Position numbers and translations under genes: made by a program. The notes under the pieces were generated by a model. That model saw only the letters and a list, made by a program, of their open reading frames with translations, had not been told where the DNA came from and did not search any database. Shown here one piece after another: positions 34,949-45,422 of a DNA stretch of 64,000 bases. Within the stretch, counting starts at the first letter, position 1; each line of letters starts with the position of its first letter. Source of the stretch: Stemphylium vesicarium. Lineage: Eukaryota > Ascomycota > Dothideomycetes > Pleosporales > Pleosporaceae. Where the stretch lies: contig QXCR01000132.1 in the NCBI GenBank assembly GCA_004380135.1, positions 1 through 64,000 of the forward strand. Direction: 5' to 3'.

Positions 34949-36143
34949 GGCGAAGATGTGATGGCAAAGTACAGTTGCCTAGGATTGTAATGCGATTTGT
35001 GACGGGCGCGGATACAATTGCCGTACTGCCGAATGGGGCAACAAGAAGCGAGCCCGATGGCCTCAATATGAACGCGCGACAACGAAGGACAGACTTCTTG
35101 GGAGACGCATAGGACTAGTCGCGCGCACGAGGTACGTGGAAATTAGAGAGCCAAGGAAGCCTGTGAATTTAGCAGGTGGAAAGACGTCGGGAGACGTTGG
35201 GCGACGTCTGTTGATGCGCGCTCGGAGTGGGGACAGCGTGAGAAGGCGTAGGAGAGGGCAGATCGGTTCTAGACCGGGTAATGGATAGGCGCACGGGGCG
35301 ACAGGGTTTGCCAGTTGCTAGGGCTGCACTGCGTAGAGAACTCGACCACGGACAGTTACACACAACAAAAGCAGGGTAAAAGAACAGGTTCGGTGAAGAC
35401 CAAACAACCTGAATGCCAACTACACACCAACCGTTCTAGAACAAAGCTTTCGGCCCGGAGATAGGCATGGCAATGACGCCACTCTATATACTGAGGAACT
35501 GACGCTGAGACGGCGCGCGACTGTAGCCGGCCACGGTGGTGCCCCCGGGCCCTGTCATTCGACACGACGCTGCGATTGGTGTGAGTTTTTGAGTCCCGAC
35601 TATGTATGCCAGACCCGCTGCGGCCTGACGATCATCGCGGAGGCCCTGAAGTCCCATCGGCTGGGCTATTCCCCATAACTTTATCTTGGGTCATCCTTAC
35701 TCGAGATGCCAGAATCCTATGAGCGCCGATCAGGTTCTTCTGCAGCGAACCCTTTGCGCGCAGCTGCTGACCGAGATATATGTATCTAGGTACCTAGTCT
35801 CAGAGGCTCCCTGGCGACGGTGTGATTCGCATGCCACGTCGATGGAGAGACGCATTTATTTGCAGCTTCTACAGTATTCCTGGAAGCTTCACAGCTATAT
35901 GCAGAATCACATATAGAAAGTGCGAGTGCGGACTTGGTAAAATCAGCTTGCTTAGCACTATGACATGTTTCCATGTGCGAAGGATTACATAATCCCGACA
36001 CCTGCGATGCTTGACCCTCACGAACGACAGCTGGCTTTCTGGCAGGCAGCAGCACCACCATTGACACTTATACTTCGCTTTCGCGCTCTCACTCTCGCCG
36101 AAATTGTATAACACAATACTAAAACTACATTTGAACCTCGAAA
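34949..36143. other. Divergent promoter, histidine kinase and YOS1
   Basis: No coding frame. It holds three GACGT cores in 10-bp steps at 35183-35207, a heat-shock-element-like TTCTAGAAC at 35444-35452 and the palindrome CTAGGTACCTAG at 35786-35797. Confidence 0.55.
35183..35207. promoter_or_regulatory. Three GACGT cores at exact 10-bp spacing
   Basis: GACGT starts at 35183, 35193 and 35203, about 235-260 bp upstream of the kinase start. The outer copies form an inverted pair, AGACGTC and GACGTCT. ACGTC is the core bound by CRE/ATF-type bZIP factors such as Atf1/AtfA, which act downstream of stress phosphorelays. The link to this kinase is inference. Confidence 0.4.
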
Positions 36144-36627
36144 ATGTTCTTCTTCGGCCTGGGTGGGCTTTTCTATGGTATTCCTTGGGAAGTCGCATTT
36201 GACCAGACGAGTCGCTGACACGTGCAGTCGCCGTACTCCTCATCAATGCCATTGCCATCCTGTCCGAAGACCGCTTCCTCGCACGCAGTACGTCAAGATG
36301 CCTTTGATACTCCCCATCACCTCGTGGGCCATTGCAATTTACTGGATATGTGCTGACCACAAGCAGTCGGGTGGACAGCATCTGCAGATCCCGGTTTTGC
36401 CAGCCAGCGCGACGACGCCAGTATTAAGGCACGACTCATAAACCTCGTCTCCTCAGTACGGACATTGATGCGGAGTATGTCTACCCCTCTAATACCGGCT
36501 GTGTTCCCCGCGCAAGACAACCACGGTCTCTATAAGCTATCATCGGAACAAACACGCTGACAGAGCTGTAGTACCACTGATGTTTATCAACACGCTCATG
36601 ATAATATACCTCATCGTCCTCGGCTGA
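36144..36627 (+). CDS. YOS1: Yos1-like ER-Golgi transport membrane protein
   Basis: An 85-residue protein in four exons: 36144-36177, 36228-36287, 36367-36474 and 36572-36627. All introns are GT..AG in phase 1. The product begins MFFFGLGGLFYVAVLLINAI, continues with AILSEDRFLARIGW, and ends with MFINTLMIIYLIVLG. It is a two-helix membrane protein with the SEDRFL motif of Yos1/IER3IP1. Yos1 works with Yip1 and Yif1 in COPII vesicle formation. No single exon is long enough to stand out, so the gene is easy to miss. It diverges from the histidine kinase. I am confident because both termini, all phases and the motif agree. Confidence 0.92.
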
Positions 36628-37649
36628 ATGCGACACGTATGCGACACGAACAAGCCACGGCTTCCTCGAAAGGCACAAGCACGACGTTTGTAGTTGGGAA
36701 TTGCTGGTTGACTAGGCAGCGCAAGCTGTACACAAAAGATATTCAAGAGTCTTTCGAGGGCGTACGACGAGTTACACAGATACGGCTACCACATCGAATT
36801 AACACCATGCACACCGACGCGCCAGGAGGTTAGTGGAAACTAGTCATCAGTACGCAAAGCGTCCTAGGGAGCCATAACCGGCCGCGAGATCTACAAGGAC
36901 CGCGGCCCTTGCTTTCGAGTGTACAATTTCAAGACTACCAAATGTCCACTTTTTGGCCAGCAAACTCTCACATAGATGGGCAGCTATGAATCGTTGTGGG
37001 TGAGGCGAATGTAGACAACAGGTACCAGTTCCATTCGCCGATGCAAACAACACGGGCAATACGAACGTGATTGCTGTTGGAAAGCTTTGCTCATCAGATC
37101 ATGTCAATCAAAACATCTGCTGCGATACTCGAGACTTCTACTCAAATAAGCCAGCACACCGTACTGCTTGCCCTGACCTTGGTCCATAAGTGACTCGCGC
37201 GTTTTTGCATAACAGTTGAGTTTGTTACACATAATTTCGACAATTATCATTCGATCGTTTCAACTTGGTTGTAGGAACTACAGCACCAGACAAGTATCTT
37301 CGCGACTTTGAATACACATTCAGAAATCAACAGATACTTAGTCTTGGTTCGTAGTGAAATGTCGGAGTGAATACCTTCGTTTGCTCGGCAAAAATAGCCA
37401 GCGGTAATAATGACGCTAAAACATCAATGACTCGGGCGGGCCATGCCGAAAAGCATACCCGATTAAGCAGGTTGATCCACTTATATCTTCTCGTGGTTTG
37501 CATTTCACTTCCTACACATTCTTCCTCCTCAACCACCCTCTGTTATTAATATAGAACTTCTTAGTCTGCTCTTCTTGTCTTTGGTTCACGGCGAGTGGCA
37601 AAAAGCAACCACAGACTCATTGCTACTAGAACATAGACCTAGAGGCGCA
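36628..37649. other. Spacer between YOS1 and the acyltransferase gene
   Basis: About 1 kb with no supported coding frame. It contains the 3' flank of YOS1 and the promoter of the acyltransferase. Confidence 0.55.
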
Positions 37650-39538
37650 ATGGCGCAACATCAAGAGCAGGGCCACTGGCTAGACAAATACGCAACCAAC
37701 TATGCTTCATGGAAGCTCTCGACTAGTCCGGATGGCGAGCATACCTTCCAGCGACCTCTTGGGCTAGTGGAAACATCTTTCGACTTAGATGGTACATACT
37801 ATGGCGGTCGGGCAGGTACGTGTAGCTCCAAAGAGATAATTAAGGCGTTGGTTTGAAATATTACGAATTTACTTTGTTTTCTGCGTGGAAACTAAACGCT
37901 GCGAGGAGAATACCCGGGACGCCAATAATGAATACGACTATGGAAATTACTGACCATTGAATAGACATGACTGCGCTTTTCACCTTGGCCATCCAACACA
38001 AACTTTCAGCAGAAGACCTTCGACACAGAATAGCATTGGCGTGGACAACGCTTCGCCTGCAGCACCCGCTTCTCCTCGCCCGTGTCCATGACGACCCAGA
38101 CACAGGAACACGAGGCTTCGCAGTAGACATTCCCTCTTCCGAAGACGACGCAATCAAAGAAGTCGAGGAAAACATCATCTGGATTGGAGACATCTACGAT
38201 GAAGTGGACGACACAGAAATCTACCACCACGCCTACAACGTGACCCGCATCATCGAGCCGAGAAAGTGCCTCTCAAAAGTCCACGTCCTCCCCATAAAGC
38301 GCCTTCCCGACGGAGCCTTCTCTCTGCGTCTACTAATCGTAATCGCGCACCAAATCTCAGATGCACTATCAGCGTACAACTGGTTCAGCCACTTCACGCG
38401 TCTCCTCAACCAGCCGCAACCCAAGGTCCTCGCTTCCATTAAAGTCGCCCTCAAACCCCAAGCAATGCTCGCAACCCTCCCCGCAGCGCAAGAAGACCTG
38501 TATCCAGCCATTTCCGGAAACCGAGCGAGGCAACGCTGGTTCTGGGCACTGATCCGGGTGCTACGCCACGTGAAGAAAGGGTTACCATCAACCTTTACGA
38601 ATCCACTACGACGGGAAAAGCGATTAGAAAGGCCCATCCAGCTCTCACCCAAGTTCGACCGAATCTTCGATTACAGCGAGGAAACACAGCCGCCAATGTC
38701 CTGCGGTCACGTCTCCGCCGTGCTATCCGCATCCGCATCCGCACGACTTATCGCCCTTTGCCGGTCGACCAAGGTATCCATCGGCGCAGGCTGTTTCGCA
38801 CTCGCAGGCCTAGCCATGATGGCCATCCACGAGTCGCTTTACCCATCGTCTCCGCACCCGCCCTTCACCGCCTCCTTCCCGCTCAACCCACGGGCATTCT
38901 TCACAAACCCTCCCCCAGCAGACTCGTGCATGTTGGCGTTTAGCGAGGGCATCGTAATGCCATTTCTACCCTCGCACCTCCCCGTGCAGTCCCGCTTCAG
39001 ACTCGTAGCCATGCACGCGAACCGCGAGTTACGCGTCTACCAGAAGAGACTCAAGAGCGGCACGGGGAAGACGGCTACTCCACCAGCTATTCTAGATCGA
39101 TACTCCCCAGGTCGATTGCTGGCTATGGGCTACGTCGCGCAAATCGAGCGTGTAGAAGCGAAATTACCGCCACAGCGCCGCTCCTCTCCTTCTCGCGAAC
39201 CTGCTAATCCCCAGGGCGACCTCGCGCCTAGTACCGCTGGGTACGGTGCTACATGTGGCGTCTCATCCATTGGGCCCCTCGCGGCGTTTTTCAAGCGTGG
39301 GACGTATGATGTGCATCATCTGCCTGCTGACACCGACTTTGCGGCGGATTTTAGACAGGTGAAACTCGGGGTGAGGGCGAGGGATGATGAGTTTTTGGTG
39401 GGGAGCTCGACGAGTGCGGAGGGCATTGTCGAGTTTGGCGTTAGTTATGATGCGAATGCTATTAGTGAGGAGAGGGCGGAGTCGTGGAAGAGGACGGTTG
39501 AGGGGTTGTTGGAGGGGAGGGGGGAGGCGAAGTTGTGA
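37650..39538 (+). CDS. Acetyltransferase-like protein of the condensation/alcohol acetyltransferase superfamily
   Basis: Exons 37650-37815 and 37965-39538 over a 149-nt GTACGT..TAG intron give 579 residues. The first exon ends in FQRPLGLVETSFDLDGTYYG, and the splice gives GGRADMTALFTLAIQH, a pattern seen in fungal O-acetyltransferases related to trichothecene 15-O-acetyltransferase. The catalytic HxxxD motif is HQISD (His184, Asp188), placed as in chloramphenicol-acetyltransferase-like folds. The BAHD DFGWG motif is absent; a FGVSYD segment lies near the C-terminus. Expected reaction: acyl transfer from acetyl-CoA to an alcohol. The substrate is unknown. No biosynthetic core gene lies nearby, so a role in a toxin pathway is not supported. 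The last 150 bp are strikingly G-rich. Confidence 0.8.
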
Positions 39539-39776
39539 GAGGGGAAAGTAGCTTGGATACGCTACATCCTGTTTCCTTTTTCTTTCTTTCTTGCGACATT
39601 GGCGGAGCTTTAGAACACGCCCTGGCGTGTTAGCTGGGATAGATCAAGGTATCACCCATTGACATCTAAAGCGGGCGCTGTGTTTACCAGGATAATCCAA
39701 CAACATGATTGTAACGTTGCAACAACGAGTCTAGAAATTCCGTGTAATTGTTTCAAACCAGGATCATCTAATCTCT

Positions 39777-40841
39777 CTAAACGACATCCTCCATCTCCTC
39801 CTCGCCCTCTGACTCTCCATCACCGGGACCCTCTGGCGCTGCTGCCTCGGCCTGTTTACTGGTGTCGCGTTGGTTTTCGAAGACGGCCTGGCGCTTCCAG
39901 TTACTGGCAAAGGGACCAGATTTGACGAGCAGCGCAATGTCGCCGAGGACCTCTTTGAGGTATTGCTCGGGCTGCTTTGTACGTTGCTTGATGGCCTTCA
40001 TTGGCCAATACTGATACTCGTCGAACAAAGTATGCAGGAAATCGATGAGGTCGGACCTCGCCATACGAGCAGCCTTGTTCTGTTGTGATTTGCCTTTGGT
40101 CATGGGCCTGATGAAGTTTTTGAATCGGTTGTTAAGCGTAATCGAGTTGTTGACATCCGAGACCTCGGTATCTTTAGTGATGATGGTGGTTGTATGGGAG
40201 CCTTGGATGGCTTGTTTGATGCGCGCGGCGCTGAAATCCTTGTACTCTTTGGTCTCGAGTGGATTGGCGTTATACTGCCTTGTGGCGTGGCCAATGAGGG
40301 CGGTCTGCTTGGGAATAGCTTTCTTGTACTTGCTTCGCTTTTGAATGCGCGCCTTGGGATCTTGCACACCGCCGAAGCTTCCTTGGTTGCCTCCTCTGCC
40401 GTAGCCATAACCGTAACTTTGGCCTCGGAAGCCTGGTAGGTCCTTTTCTGTGAAGACGTATGTGTTCCCTAGTACGGTGTCGGTGGCTGGTGCGGGATCT
40501 AGCTGGAAGGCAGAGGGCAGGTTTGACTTTGCGCGCCAGCGATCGTTGAGGAAGACGCGCATAGATTTTGACTGATCGATTCCGCTCGTCGTGGCGAAAC
40601 CGTAGACTTCGCCGATTTGTATCTGGTCGTTGTCCTTGCCGTCGGCGAGGTCGTCCCATTTGGAAACCGCATCGTACAGCCACGGGGGTATGCGCGTGAG
40701 CCAGACGTCCTTCTCTGGGCCATCCTTGTTGATGATCATCTCGCCCGTGTCCTCGTAAAACTCGTCGTCCATGAAGCCGCCGCCCGGAGTAGAGGCATCC
40801 GGGTCCATCTTGACGTCAGGGTCTGCCTTGATGCCGTTCAT
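39777..40841 (-). CDS. TFG2: Transcription initiation factor IIF, beta subunit
   Basis: Single exon of 354 residues. It is the small TFIIF subunit (RAP30/Tfg2), which binds RNA polymerase II and stabilises the preinitiation complex. Seen: an acidic N-terminus (MNGIKADPDVKMDPD), then the dimerisation domain starting around KDVWLTRIPPWLYDAVSKW, an ARIQKRSKYKKAIPKQTALIGH basic segment, and a C-terminal winged helix (RMARSDLIDFLHTLFDEYQY to WPMKAIKQRTKQPEQYLKEV). The tail is acidic (GDGESEGEEEMEDVV). The frame stays open upstream of the chosen ATG, but that part is low-complexity and unlike the family, so 40841 is preferred. It converges on the acyltransferase gene with 238 bp between stops. Confidence 0.95.
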   Translation of the reverse strand: MNGIKADPDVKMDPDASTPGGGFMDDEFYEDTGEMIINKDGPEKDVWLTRIPPWLYDAVSKWDDLADGKDNDQIQIGEVYGFATTSGIDQSKSMRVFLNDRWRAKSNLPSAFQLDPAPATDTVLGNTYVFTEKDLPGFRGQSYGYGYGRGGNQGSFGGVQDPKARIQKRSKYKKAIPKQTALIGHATRQYNANPLETKEYKDFSAARIKQAIQGSHTTTIITKDTEVSDVNNSITLNNRFKNFIRPMTKGKSQQNKAARMARSDLIDFLHTLFDEYQYWPMKAIKQRTKQPEQYLKEVLGDIALLVKSGPFASNWKRQAVFENQRDTSKQAEAAAPEGPGDGESEGEEEMEDVV

Positions 40842-41294
40842 GGCGACGTGTGTGTGAAGTGTGAAGTAATGTACTGTGTTGGGTAGCGAGTGTATTGTTA
40901 GCAGTGAAGATGGTGGTAGAGACTGAAAGGCAGCAAGCGCGTGGAGAGATAGATGAGTGATACAAAGGTGACCAAGCGAAAGCGAAAGTGAACCGTCAAG
41001 GCAACAGGGCCCCAGCCATGGTTGCTCGTTCCCGGCGCGCGCTCGCGTTAGCGTGCCAAGCTCTTTATCGATAATGCGGAGAACAATCGCGCAGCCCGCA
41101 GCCTCGCGCTTGCCCCAACTGCCCCACGTCTGCTGCCTACTACCTTGAGCCGGGCCTTGATGTCGATATACTCTCATTGTACTGGCAGCTAGAAAAAACA
41201 CGTATCTGCGTAGCTTACATTCAACTTTATCATATCCCTACTCGTCTACGCCTACCCAATCGAGCCAAAGTTAATAGATTACGCTTGCTCAACC
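40842..41294. promoter_or_regulatory. Shared divergent promoter, TFG2 and CSN4
   Basis: 453 bp between the start codons. A GC-rich core with CGCG steps lies near 41030-41050. No coding role is assigned. Confidence 0.5.
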
Positions 41295-42548
41295 ATGGCT
41301 TCGCAAGCTGTCACCACTGCCTTGCAGCAAATCGAAACCGCACCGGTCAGCGACAAGCCCTCGCAATACACCGCTCTTCTCCAGCAAATCATCGAGTCAT
41401 CAACCAATGTCTCCGCCGACCTCAACGCATACGCACAAACTCTCCTCGACGATTCGCTCGGCATAGTCGTTCTCCGCCCACTCCTCGCTGCCTTTGTAGA
41501 CGCCTTCCGGACCGTCAAGGATCCGGACTCTAAGATTGAGGTTGGTGAGAGGGTCATCACACTGCTACAGTCCAAGGGCGCTGGGCAGTATGAAGAGCAG
41601 GACACACATATCAAGCAAGCGCTCGCTGACGCATTCCAAGAGAACGAGGACTATAGGCGGTCTGCGCAGACGCTCGCTACCATCAACCTAGAGTCAACAC
41701 AAAAGTCTGTCACACCCGATGAGAAGGCCAAGGTATGGATCCGGATAGTGCGGTGCTATTTGGAGGAGGACGATCCGACGAGCGCATATACACACCTGAA
41801 CAAGATCAAGAACATCATCTTCAGTGTCCAAGATAAGGAGACCAAGGTCATGTTCCATCTCAGCCAAGCCCGCATTCTCGACTCCCAACGCTCTTTCCTC
41901 GACGCTGCTCAAGCATACTACGGCATAAGCAACGAGCCATTAGTGGACAGTGAAGAGCGAGACAGGTTCCTGGGAAGGGCCATCATCTGCACTGTCCTCG
42001 CTCCAGCAGGTCCACAACGAGGGAAGATGTTGGCCAAACTATACAAGGACGATCGAGCTAGCTCTGCCGATGACTACGCCATTCTGGAGAAGATCTTCTT
42101 GAACCGTCTGCTTACCCCTGCCGAGATCAAGGCCTTCTCCGCTAAGCTCGATCCCCACCATCTCGCCCGAGGCTCAGACGGCTTGACAGTGCTAGAAAAG
42201 GCTATTCTCGAACACAACCTACTCGGCGCATCCAAACTCTACAACAACATCGGCTTCGATCAGCTGGGCGAGCTGTTGGGTATCGATGCGGAGAAGGCAG
42301 AAGACTATGCGGCCAAGATGTTGGAGCAGGGTCGTCTAGCAGGCTACATTGACCAAATCGACCGATATGTCTTCTTCGAGGGCGAGGCCAGTGGAGAGCG
42401 CAAGACGGGCCATGCCGAGCGGGTAGTGGGTAATGAACTGCGCAAATGGGATGCCAACGTCACGGGCCTGGCCGAGGAGGTGGAAAAGGTCACATCCATG
42501 ATCCAGAATCAGCACCCAGACTTTTATGCCGCGCAAGTCGTGCACTAG
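41295..42548 (+). CDS. CSN4: COP9 signalosome complex subunit 4
   Basis: Single exon of 417 residues, the normal length. CSN4 (csnD in Aspergillus) is a scaffold subunit of the COP9 signalosome, which removes NEDD8 from cullins and governs development and light response in filamentous fungi. Helical repeats fill residues 1-~240, including the YLEEDDPTSAYTHLNKIK repeat helices. A PCI domain follows (~240-370), with ILEKIFLNRLLTPAEIKAFS, then EHNLLGASKLYNNIGFDQLG, then MLEQGRLAGYIDQIDRYVFF. The C-terminal helix after ~390 is the bundle segment. The Met at 41295 lies directly before the conserved helix. It is divergent from TFG2 and convergent with MRPL49. Confidence 0.95.
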   Translation: MASQAVTTALQQIETAPVSDKPSQYTALLQQIIESSTNVSADLNAYAQTLLDDSLGIVVLRPLLAAFVDAFRTVKDPDSKIEVGERVITLLQSKGAGQYEEQDTHIKQALADAFQENEDYRRSAQTLATINLESTQKSVTPDEKAKVWIRIVRCYLEEDDPTSAYTHLNKIKNIIFSVQDKETKVMFHLSQARILDSQRSFLDAAQAYYGISNEPLVDSEERDRFLGRAIICTVLAPAGPQRGKMLAKLYKDDRASSADDYAILEKIFLNRLLTPAEIKAFSAKLDPHHLARGSDGLTVLEKAILEHNLLGASKLYNNIGFDQLGELLGIDAEKAEDYAAKMLEQGRLAGYIDQIDRYVFFEGEASGERKTGHAERVVGNELRKWDANVTGLAEEVEKVTSMIQNQHPDFYAAQVVH

Positions 42549-42766
42549 TGGAGGAGTAGTGCAATCAGCAGCGAGTCTCGCAAGTAGTTGAAGAAGCATA
42601 ATCGGCGTACGGGATCACATATACCCACATGTATACTTAGTCATGAACAAGAAACATAACACTAGTGTTCCTGTAAACAGTGATGTATGTTTTCCTGGCT
42701 CGTACTTTCCGAGCACTGATATCGGTACATATGATACAACCAGAGAGCCATGCTGATGAACCCTCA

Positions 42767-43516
42767 CTATTGTACATTCTTCTCTACGCCCTCCCGTGCC
42801 AACGCCGCCTCATACTCCTCCAGACTCTTAACCTCCAAATCACTAATCTTAAGCACAGTAAAGTGCAATTTACTCTTGACATGCTTGACATGTCTCCGTC
42901 TCCTCTTGGTCTTCTCCTCAACCCTCAACGGCTCGCTCTCGACGCCCACAACCCGCGCTCTGCACGTGAACAACCGTTCGTCGAGATAAAACACCTTCTT
43001 CCCATGGTCCGAGTTGCCCTTGATGGCTTCTGGCGCTTTTAATGTGTAGTCGCGCGAGCCAATGTGTGTAGCGCGGTTGAGACGCAGGACGTCACCGGGC
43101 TGGACATGTGGCATTTGGAAGGGGAGACGCAGGGTGTCGCCGCGGGTGAGGAGGTAGGGGCGGCCGTGCAGGTGGGCGGTTATGTAGTGTGCTGGTTGCG
43201 AGTGCAGGAGGGGGAGGAGGGAGCGGATTGAGGGAGTGAGAGTGTGGGAGACGATGTCGGAGCGGGCATGTGGTGATGCTTTGATTGCGTTTGTGGCCAC
43301 GGGCTCTTGTGCATCTGCCGGCAAGGGCTGGGTTGTTTGAGCGCGTTCTTTGGCTCCATCGGATATACGGTGCGCGGATTGGATGAGCGGCTCTGGTGTG
43401 TTTGATGTGTCGAGGTTATGCGATACGGTCGTTATTCCAGCGCGGAACATGGTTGGCTGGAGGGACCACCTCGACTCCAAGAGAGCATTTCGTGCGGTTC
43501 GAGCAAGCAGCGCCAT
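42767..43516 (-). CDS. MRPL49: Mitochondrial large-subunit ribosomal protein bL21m
   Basis: Single exon of 249 residues. The first ~30 residues (MALLARTARNALLESRWSLQ) are basic and hydroxylated, fitting a mitochondrial presequence. A fungal-specific Pro/Thr/Ser-rich insert runs to ~100. The bL21 fold is C-terminal: YLLTRGDTLRLPFQMPHVQP, then GDVLRLNRATHIGSRDYTL, then RLFTCRARVVGVESEPLRVE, ending with the basic TKRRRRHVKHVKSKLHFTVL segment. It is part of the mitochondrial 54S/large subunit. It shares a 194-bp promoter with NSA2. Confidence 0.93.
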   Translation of the reverse strand: MALLARTARNALLESRWSLQPTMFRAGITTVSHNLDTSNTPEPLIQSAHRISDGAKERAQTTQPLPADAQEPVATNAIKASPHARSDIVSHTLTPSIRSLLPLLHSQPAHYITAHLHGRPYLLTRGDTLRLPFQMPHVQPGDVLRLNRATHIGSRDYTLKAPEAIKGNSDHGKKVFYLDERLFTCRARVVGVESEPLRVEEKTKRRRRHVKHVKSKLHFTVLKISDLEVKSLEEYEAALAREGVEKNVQ

Positions 43517-43710
43517 CGTTGCCGTCTCGTTTGGGGTTGCAATGGCTGGAGGATTCTTGGGTACTGCGGAGGTCCGATGTTGAAGATTCCCGCATGGCCG
43601 CGGCGCTAGTGGGGGCTAGTGCCGAACTTTTTGGAGAGGCAAGATGCGCTCCACTCTGCCACCTACCCTTAGCATACCAACAACCCACCACACACGGAGA
43701 GGTAGTCGCC
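43517..43710. promoter_or_regulatory. 194-bp bidirectional promoter, MRPL49 and NSA2
   Basis: The start codons face away from each other across only 194 bp. One gene encodes a mitochondrial ribosomal protein, the other a cytosolic 60S assembly factor, so shared growth-linked control is plausible. A CCTACCCTTAG element lies about 40-50 bp before the NSA2 start. Confidence 0.6.
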
Positions 43711-44693
43711 ATGCCTCAGAACGAGTATATCGAGCGCTTTACGAAGCAGTACGTTTGTCCCCCACTTTTCACGCCGACGATGCGCCCTGAAGCAATACGC
43801 TAACACACCTTCACCACAGGCACGGAAAGCGCTTCGATCACGATGAGCGCCAGCGCAAGAAGCTTGCTCGTGAGGGCCACAATGCCTCGAAGAAGGCGCA
43901 GAACTTCCGCGGATTGAGGGCGAAGCAATATGCCGAGAAGCGCAGGAAGGAAAAGATCCAGATGAAGCAGAAGATTCGCGCGCACGAAGAGCGAAACGTA
44001 AAATCCAACGAGGCGCCCGAGCCCGCCACCGAAGCGCTTCCATCCTACCTGTTGGATCGTTCCAACGAGAAGAACGCCAAGGCCCTGTCTTCCGCTATCA
44101 AGCAGAAGCGTAATGAGAAGGCCGCCAGGTTCTCCGTCCCGCTGCCCAAGGTCAAGGGCATTTCCGAGGAGGAGATGTTCAGCGTCGTCAAGACGGGTAA
44201 GAAGACCAAGAAGAAGTCGTGGAAGAGGATGATTACCAAGCCCACTTTTGTCGGCCCTGGTTTCACTCGTCGTCCGGTCAAGTACGAGCGCTTCATCAGG
44301 CCCATGGGATTGCGTTACAAGAAGGCCAACGTCACCCATCCTGAACTCAACGTCACGGTTCAGCTGCCAATCATGTATGTTGATTCACTTGTGCATCTAG
44401 ATGTGACGGAAGACAGCACGCTAATAACTTTGCTACAGCTCTGTCAAGAAGAACCCGCAACAACCCATGTACACCCAGTTGGGTGTGCTAACAAAGGGTA
44501 CCATTATCGAAGTCAACGTCTCCGAACTCGGTCTCGTGACTGCTGGAGGAAAGGTCGTTTGGGGTCGCTATGCCCAGTATGTTGCTTCTCTCTCTGAAAA
44601 CATCTCGGGCTCATGTAAGGACTAACCTTACCCAACAGAATCACAAACAACCCAGAAAACGATGGATGCTTAAACGCCGTCTTGCTCGTCTAA
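43711..44693 (+). CDS. NSA2: Ribosome biogenesis protein NSA2
   Basis: A nuclear factor for late 60S pre-ribosome maturation (ITS2 processing). Four exons: 43711-43748, 43820-44374, 44439-44576 and 44639-44693, all joined in phase 2, give 261 residues, the exact size usual for Nsa2. It begins MPQNEYIERFTKQHGKRFDH, followed by a basic helix (RQRKKLAREGHNASKKAQNF), the RAKQYAEKRRKEKIQMKQKI repeat, and an S8e-like C-terminal beta barrel with GVLTKGTIIEVNVSELGL and GGKVVWGRYAQITNNPENDG, ending LNAVLLV. The short first exon and clean phases support the model. Confidence 0.96.
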
Positions 44694-45422
44694 GCTCAGT
44701 TCTTAACCGCGGGGGAAAGAAGAAAACTGCATTTGACGGCGTTAAGGGAATGTTTACCGTCCATGATTCCAAGGCGTTTTTTTTTTACGGCGATGACGAT
44801 GACTTCTTTTGGGGAGGAATATTGGAGAGGGGTTTGGAACTTTTGCTAGGCATGCTTGCAATAGCGAAGCTCGATGATGCAAACGCCATCGTGCCGGAAG
44901 GAGGGAGGGGGGAAGAATATTAAAAATAGGTGTTCACACCGCGAGATGAAGAAATCTTGATACCATGTCAAATCCGTTTTTTCATACACATATACTTATA
45001 CACACACACACACACACACACATACACAAAGAGTTGGTTCTGATGTGTTTGAATGCTAGTTGCTTATTAAGATATCGATTCAAAGAGAGGAAAAAAGAGA
45101 AAAAAAAAAGCATCTGTCGACTAATAGCCTGGATGTCGTGGTATCTTTCCTTTTGTCCCTTGTCAATCCCCAACCCAATTCCCATCATCCTTTCATATAA
45201 TCAAAAAAAAACCAAGAAACCGCAAGGAAGACCGTGAACTCATAACCCAAGAAACATCCTCCTCCAGCTTTTCCCAACATCCTCTTTCCCCAACCAAGGT
45301 AAACAGAAAAGAAAAGAGAAAAACACATACCAAATATATCGCTCGAAGCAAAGATCCCCAGCCTTTAGCCGAGATCATCCCCTCCCCCACCACCTTTTCC
45401 AAATACATCTACAGTACCCATG
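44694..45422. other. Convergent spacer, NSA2 and WD40-like gene 3' ends
   Basis: No gene. A (CA)11 tract lies at 45001-45022 and A-rich runs near 45100 and 45205. Confidence 0.6.
45001..45022 (+). repeat. (CA)11 microsatellite
   Basis: Uninterrupted CA dinucleotides in the 3' flank of NSA2. Confidence 0.95.
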
